This document shows positions 5,157 to 8,181 of a stretch of DNA of 8,181 nucleotides, one piece after another; position 1 is the stretch's first letter, and each line of letters opens with the position of its first letter. The notes below the pieces were generated by a model. That model saw nothing but the letters and a program-made list of their open reading frames with translations. It ran no database searches and had not been told where the DNA came from. This DNA comes from Candidatus Bathyarchaeota archaeon B26-1 (lineage in GTDB: Archaea; Thermoproteota; Bathyarchaeia; Bathyarchaeales; B26-1): NCBI GenBank assembly GCA_001593925.1, contig LUCD01000054.1, positions 1-8,181 of the forward strand, read 5' to 3'. Made by a program: the position numbers and the translations under genes.

Positions 5157-6493
5157 TGAAGGTTGAAAAACGGATGAAGATCGATGATTTAGGATGCTGG
5201 CGTAGAACCCACTACTCAGCGGAGATAACGCCGGAACTCGACGGGAAAGAAGTCATACTGCTGGGGTGGGTAAGGGACATCAGAGACCTAGGCGGCATAA
5301 GGTTCATAATTCTGCAGGACCGCGAAGGAACAGTGCAGATAACCGTTCCAAGAGACGAAGCCGACGAGCAGACCTTGAAGAAAACCGGGTTACTGCAGAG
5401 GCAGTACTGCATCGGCGTCAAGGGCGTCGTTAGGGCCATGGCGAAGGCGCCGCGTGGAGTCGAGGTTCTCCCGAAAAAGGTGAAGATACTTGCGGTTGCT
5501 AAACAGCCCCTCCCGATAGACGTCACGGGTAGGACCCCCGCCGACATCGACGTTAGACTCGACGCCAGAGTCTTAGACCTACGTCGAGACGAGAACCAAG
5601 CTATCTTCAGGATACGCCACAAGATACTTGAGGCGGTTCGGACGTTTCTCTCAAAGAAAGGCTTCCTAGAAGTTCATACCCCCAAGATAATAGCCTCAGC
5701 TACGGAGGGCGGAGCCGCCCTCTTTCCGATAGCTTACTTCGAGCGTGAAGCCTTCCTAGCTCAGAGCCCGCAGCTCTACAAGGAGCAGCTGACCATGGAC
5801 TTTGAGAAGGTCTATGAGATAGGTCCAACCTTCAGGGCTGAGAAGTCTCATACGAGGCGGCACCTAACCGAGTTCATCTCCATCGACATCGAGGAGGCGT
5901 TCGCAACTGCGGATGACGTTATGAAGGTCGCCGAGGAGCTCATGCACCACGTATGTAGGGTTGTCAAGGAGAACTGCCAGAAGGAGCTCAAGGTTCTTAA
6001 GCATACCGTCGAGGTTCCAAGCCTCCCCTTTAAACGGATAACGTACGATGAGATCATTGAAGAGTTGAGAGGGGGCGGCTTCAAGATCGAGTGGGGAGAG
6101 GACATACCGACAGCCGCCTACAGACACCTCGGGAAGGTTCACCCCTACTTCTACTTCATAACCGAGTGGCCTACACGCCTCAAACCCTTCTACATAAAAC
6201 CGAAAGACGATGACCCCGAGAGGAGCGAGGGCTTCGACCTCATGTGGCACTGGATAGAGATAGCCTCCGGAGGAACAAGGGTCCACGACAAAAAACTCTT
6301 GATCAGGAGGCTTAAAGAGCAGGGGCTCCACCCGGAATCCTTCAAGTATCACCTTCAAACCTTCGATTACGGGATGCCTCCTCACGCCGGTTGGGCCATA
6401 GGGCTTGAACGCCTCGTAATGATCCATACGGGCCGGAAGAACATTCGGGAAGTCGTCTTCTACCCGCGAGACCGTTTCAGGCTGACGCCTTAA
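5156..6493 (+). CDS. aspS: Aspartate--tRNA ligase, archaeal type, possibly non-discriminating
   Basis: This class IIb synthetase charges tRNA(Asp) with aspartate in the cytoplasm. The 445 residues fit the archaeal/eukaryotic type of about 435-440 and lack the bacterial insertion domain. An OB-fold anticodon-binding domain covers about 20-120 (RTHYSAEIT, GWVRDIRDLGGIRF). The catalytic core carries motif 1 near 170-178 (FLEVHTPKI), motif 2 at 226-246 (FRAEKSHTRRHLTEF) and motif 3 at 406-422 (GMPPHAGWAIGLERL). The C-terminus ends FYPRDRFRLTP, as expected. Two positions that set tRNA specificity in the Thermococcus enzyme (Trp26, Lys85, from memory) align with R40 and P99; Pro at the second is linked to charging both tRNA(Asp) and tRNA(Asn). 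The GTG at 5156 overlaps the previous stop; the ATG at 5174 is an alternative, and homologues start near RTHYS. Only 27 bases separate its end from convergent truD, with CTTTTC as the sole T-run. Confidence 0.96.
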   Translation: MKVEKRMKIDDLGCWRRTHYSAEITPELDGKEVILLGWVRDIRDLGGIRFIILQDREGTVQITVPRDEADEQTLKKTGLLQRQYCIGVKGVVRAMAKAPRGVEVLPKKVKILAVAKQPLPIDVTGRTPADIDVRLDARVLDLRRDENQAIFRIRHKILEAVRTFLSKKGFLEVHTPKIIASATEGGAALFPIAYFEREAFLAQSPQLYKEQLTMDFEKVYEIGPTFRAEKSHTRRHLTEFISIDIEEAFATADDVMKVAEELMHHVCRVVKENCQKELKVLKHTVEVPSLPFKRITYDEIIEELRGGGFKIEWGEDIPTAAYRHLGKVHPYFYFITEWPTRLKPFYIKPKDDDPERSEGFDLMWHWIEIASGGTRVHDKKLLIRRLKEQGLHPESFKYHLQTFDYGMPPHAGWAIGLERLVMIHTGRKNIREVVFYPRDRFRLTP

Positions 6494-6520
6494 AGGATAG
6501 GCGAGCCGCTTTTCGCATCT

Positions 6521-7882
6521 TTAGAAGCCGGCTTCCACAACGTTTCTGGGCTTCATGACCTCTCTAAGCAGGACGGTTGCGTATGAGCCTCTCAGAAGGG
6601 TGAAGTCCAACTCAACCTTGAACTTCGACGGGTTAACCGGGTCTTCTGAGGCTTCTGAGGTTTGGAGGTTGATTATGGGAGTCAAGACCCTTCTGAACCC
6701 TCCGCGAGCCGTAGCCTCAGGCATACATTCGACGCGGAAGTCTTGCGGGTTAACCCCCTCGCTGGAGAGTATCTCCCTCTCTATCTCGCCTTGAACTCCC
6801 CCGGACGCCTCAACCTCCAAGCCGACGAGGGGAATAGCCAAGGCCGCCTCGCCCCTACGCATCTTCTCCCTAATCTGGGAGAGGTTGCTTTCCGAGACTC
6901 TGCTCGCCCTCCTCGTTGGAAGCCCACAGCCGTCCAGTTCTAGGGCGTAGTCTCCAACTAACACATCGTTTAGAGGCATCCCCCTTTTGATCCTCTCGCT
7001 CAGAAACAGATTGTACAGGTAGGATTGGTAGGCCTGAACGAAGAGTCGACGTAGTTTTAGGGGCAGCCTCCTGAGGGCCCCTAGGTAGTCTCTCGGATGT
7101 TTGAGGAGGTGCTTCAGCATGGTCCTCTCGTAGGTGAGGTGCTTCGGAAGAATCTTAAGCGCCGCTCGGTAGTTCCCCGAGTCTCTGATGAGCCTTCTGG
7201 CCTCCCGGGCGTCCGGGTCTTCGAAGGGGCTTGGAAGGGACAGGAAGGTTAGGGAGGCCTCTTCAAGGTTCCCCTTGACTATCTGGCGGCCTACGAGATG
7301 TGTTACCGGCCTCTTCGTGCCGAAACGTTGGTGGCCGAAGTAGTTTGGGGCTCCACCTAAATGCTTGAGCTCCTCCACCACCGCGTTGATCCTCTCCTCG
7401 ACTACGGTGGGGCCGTAGCTTATGGACCTTACAACGATGTGAAAATGGTTTCCGTAGAGGCGGCTGGGCGAGACCGCCTCATCCTCAAACCTTATCGGAT
7501 AGACCCTTAAACCCTTAACCTTAATGCTTAGAATCTTCTCGGGATGCACCCTGCTGATGCTTATGTGTTGAGCTGTCACGGCTCTCGTATCTTTGATCCC
7601 GGCTACGTGAAGTTGGCCCTCATCGATATTCAGCTCCTCAGCTATCTTTTCGAGAGCCGCGAGGGTGTCCCAGTTCTTCTTCACGAGTAGGCAGAGGAGG
7701 TGGCGCCCCCAACCTTCAGGTAAACCGGCTGGAATATGCTTTAGGGTTGCTTTAGACCCGTCCGCCAGAATCTCCTCAACGATGAAGTCTTCAGCGAAAA
7801 GTTTTATCCTGCCGCCGACCCCTGGCGTACGGGTGGCGTAGACCGTCATCCCAAGTGAAGCCTCTAAGCTGGGAACGGTCAA
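6521..7882 (-). CDS. truD: tRNA pseudouridine synthase D (TruD/Pus7 family)
   Basis: The family converts U13 of some tRNAs to pseudouridine; archaeal and eukaryotic members can also modify other uridines. The 453 residues carry the family signatures in order: GVGGRIKLFAEDFIVEEI (21-38), the catalytic block AGIKDTRAVTAQ with Asp98, GNHFHI (144-149), NYFGHQRFG (180-188), FVQAYQSYLYNLF (281-293) and RGSYATVLLRE (431-441). Residues about 190-390 form the TRUD-specific insertion domain typical of the family. The start chosen is TTG at 7882, since GGGAGTGAAGGG lies just upstream and the N-terminal helix before GMTVYAT agrees with homologues; an ATG at 7849 is possible. It follows pth2 by 17 bases, so the two form a tRNA-centred operon whose promoter lies off the right edge. 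It converges on aspS. Confidence 0.95.
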   Translation of the reverse strand: MTVPSLEASLGMTVYATRTPGVGGRIKLFAEDFIVEEILADGSKATLKHIPAGLPEGWGRHLLCLLVKKNWDTLAALEKIAEELNIDEGQLHVAGIKDTRAVTAQHISISRVHPEKILSIKVKGLRVYPIRFEDEAVSPSRLYGNHFHIVVRSISYGPTVVEERINAVVEELKHLGGAPNYFGHQRFGTKRPVTHLVGRQIVKGNLEEASLTFLSLPSPFEDPDAREARRLIRDSGNYRAALKILPKHLTYERTMLKHLLKHPRDYLGALRRLPLKLRRLFVQAYQSYLYNLFLSERIKRGMPLNDVLVGDYALELDGCGLPTRRASRVSESNLSQIREKMRRGEAALAIPLVGLEVEASGGVQGEIEREILSSEGVNPQDFRVECMPEATARGGFRRVLTPIINLQTSEASEDPVNPSKFKVELDFTLLRGSYATVLLREVMKPRNVVEAGF

Positions 7883-7899
7883 TACGGCCCTTCACTCCC

Positions 7900-8181
7900 T
7901 CAGTAGAGCGGAAGCCTGCCTGTCACCTTATCTACAAGTTCGGATGGAGCAGGCCCTATCCCAACGGAGGTTCTGGTCCCAGGCTCAAGCTCGGTTAAAC
8001 CCATATCGACTATCATGGCCGTTGGGATTCCGAGGGCTTTGGCCTCAAGCTCAACTTTTAATAGGTCTTCCTCCGACTTAACCTTGACCACGATCTTCCT
8101 TTGGCCTTCCCTCATCCAGCCTTCCCACCAGTCCTTATGCGTCTTCCTAGCGGACTCCGCCGCCGCCACCGCCGCGTGGCA
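7900..8181 (-). CDS. pth2: Peptidyl-tRNA hydrolase, Pth2 type (N-terminus cut by the window edge)
   Basis: Pth2 cleaves peptidyl-tRNA released from stalled or aborted ribosomes, freeing the tRNA for reuse. In total 93 residues are visible. The frame stays open to the last base, and the first codons read C-H-A-A-V, which is the family's Q-C-x-H-A-A-V motif. The GTG at 8169 is therefore an internal Val and not a start; roughly 20-25 residues, including the basic KGK segment, lie beyond the edge. Visible family blocks are WMREGQRKIVVKV, LEAKALGIPTAMIVDMGLTEL with the active-site Asp, PGTRTSVGIGPAP and the end DKVTGRLPLY. The gene lies 17 bases before truD in the same direction. It would clear the peptidyl-tRNA products of ribosome stalling, a task related to that of the RqcH homologue elsewhere in the window. 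Confidence 0.95.
   Translation of the reverse strand, partial: CHAAVAAAESARKTHKDWWEGWMREGQRKIVVKVKSEEDLLKVELEAKALGIPTAMIVDMGLTELEPGTRTSVGIGPAPSELVDKVTGRLPLY

Noticed and set aside
6494..6520. Terminator between aspS and truD: GCGA/TCGC stem with CTTTTC
   Set aside because: The stem is only four base pairs and the T-run only four bases, so it is too weak to list as a feature.
1..8181. Defence or mobile systems, CRISPR arrays, toxin-antitoxin pairs
   Set aside because: No transposase, integrase, nuclease or spaced direct repeats are present; the genes are ordinary archaeal housekeeping genes.

Overview
The window is a stretch of archaeal chromosome built mostly from housekeeping genes. The evidence is the gene set: Alba chromatin protein, RadA recombinase, archaeal-type AspRS, TruD, Pth2 and an NFACT-family (Rqc2/RqcH) protein. 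It also has TATA-like elements rather than -35/-10 promoters, and GTG and TTG starts with GGAG-type ribosome binding sites. Lineage cannot be fixed by eye. The mixture would suit a Thermoproteota-type archaeon, for example a Bathyarchaeia-like lineage, but that is inference. I see no insertion sequences, integrases, CRISPR repeats, tRNA or rRNA.

Layout, left to right. Positions 1-108 hold what may be the promoter of another minus-strand gene lying off the left edge. A full-length rqcH homologue follows on the minus strand (109-2103, frame open to 2202). A 67 bp divergent spacer leads to a small plus-strand three-helix membrane protein (2270-2539), probably an archaeal EMC6-like insertase subunit. 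It meets tail to tail, sharing a CTAG, a minus-strand pair made of a 127-residue protein of unknown function (2536-2919) and radA (2923-3903). The long spacer 3904-4311 separates radA from alba. It is rich in hairpins and may hold a small RNA. On the plus strand come alba (4312-4590), a hairpin-rich gap, a zinc-knuckle plus NusA-type KH protein (4647-5156) and aspS (5156-6493), the last two overlapping by one base. On the minus strand are truD (6521-7882) and the 3' part of pth2 (7900-8181, cut by the window edge).

Functionally there are two themes. One is translation and its quality control: charging of tRNA(Asp) and possibly tRNA(Asn) by AspRS, pseudouridylation of tRNA by TruD, recycling of peptidyl-tRNA by Pth2, tailing of stalled nascent chains by RqcH, and perhaps membrane insertion by the EMC6-like protein. 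The other is DNA maintenance: RadA recombination and Alba packaging, divergently placed around the long spacer.

Nothing here is a clearly new multi-gene system. The points most worth a second look are: the hairpin that appears to hide the ribosome binding site of the KH-protein/aspS operon, with a competing upstream hairpin; the structured spacer between radA and alba, with several hairpins showing GGA in their loops; an Asp-to-Glu change at a key RqcH site; an AspRS residue suggesting relaxed tRNA specificity; and an uncharacterised protein coupled to radA.
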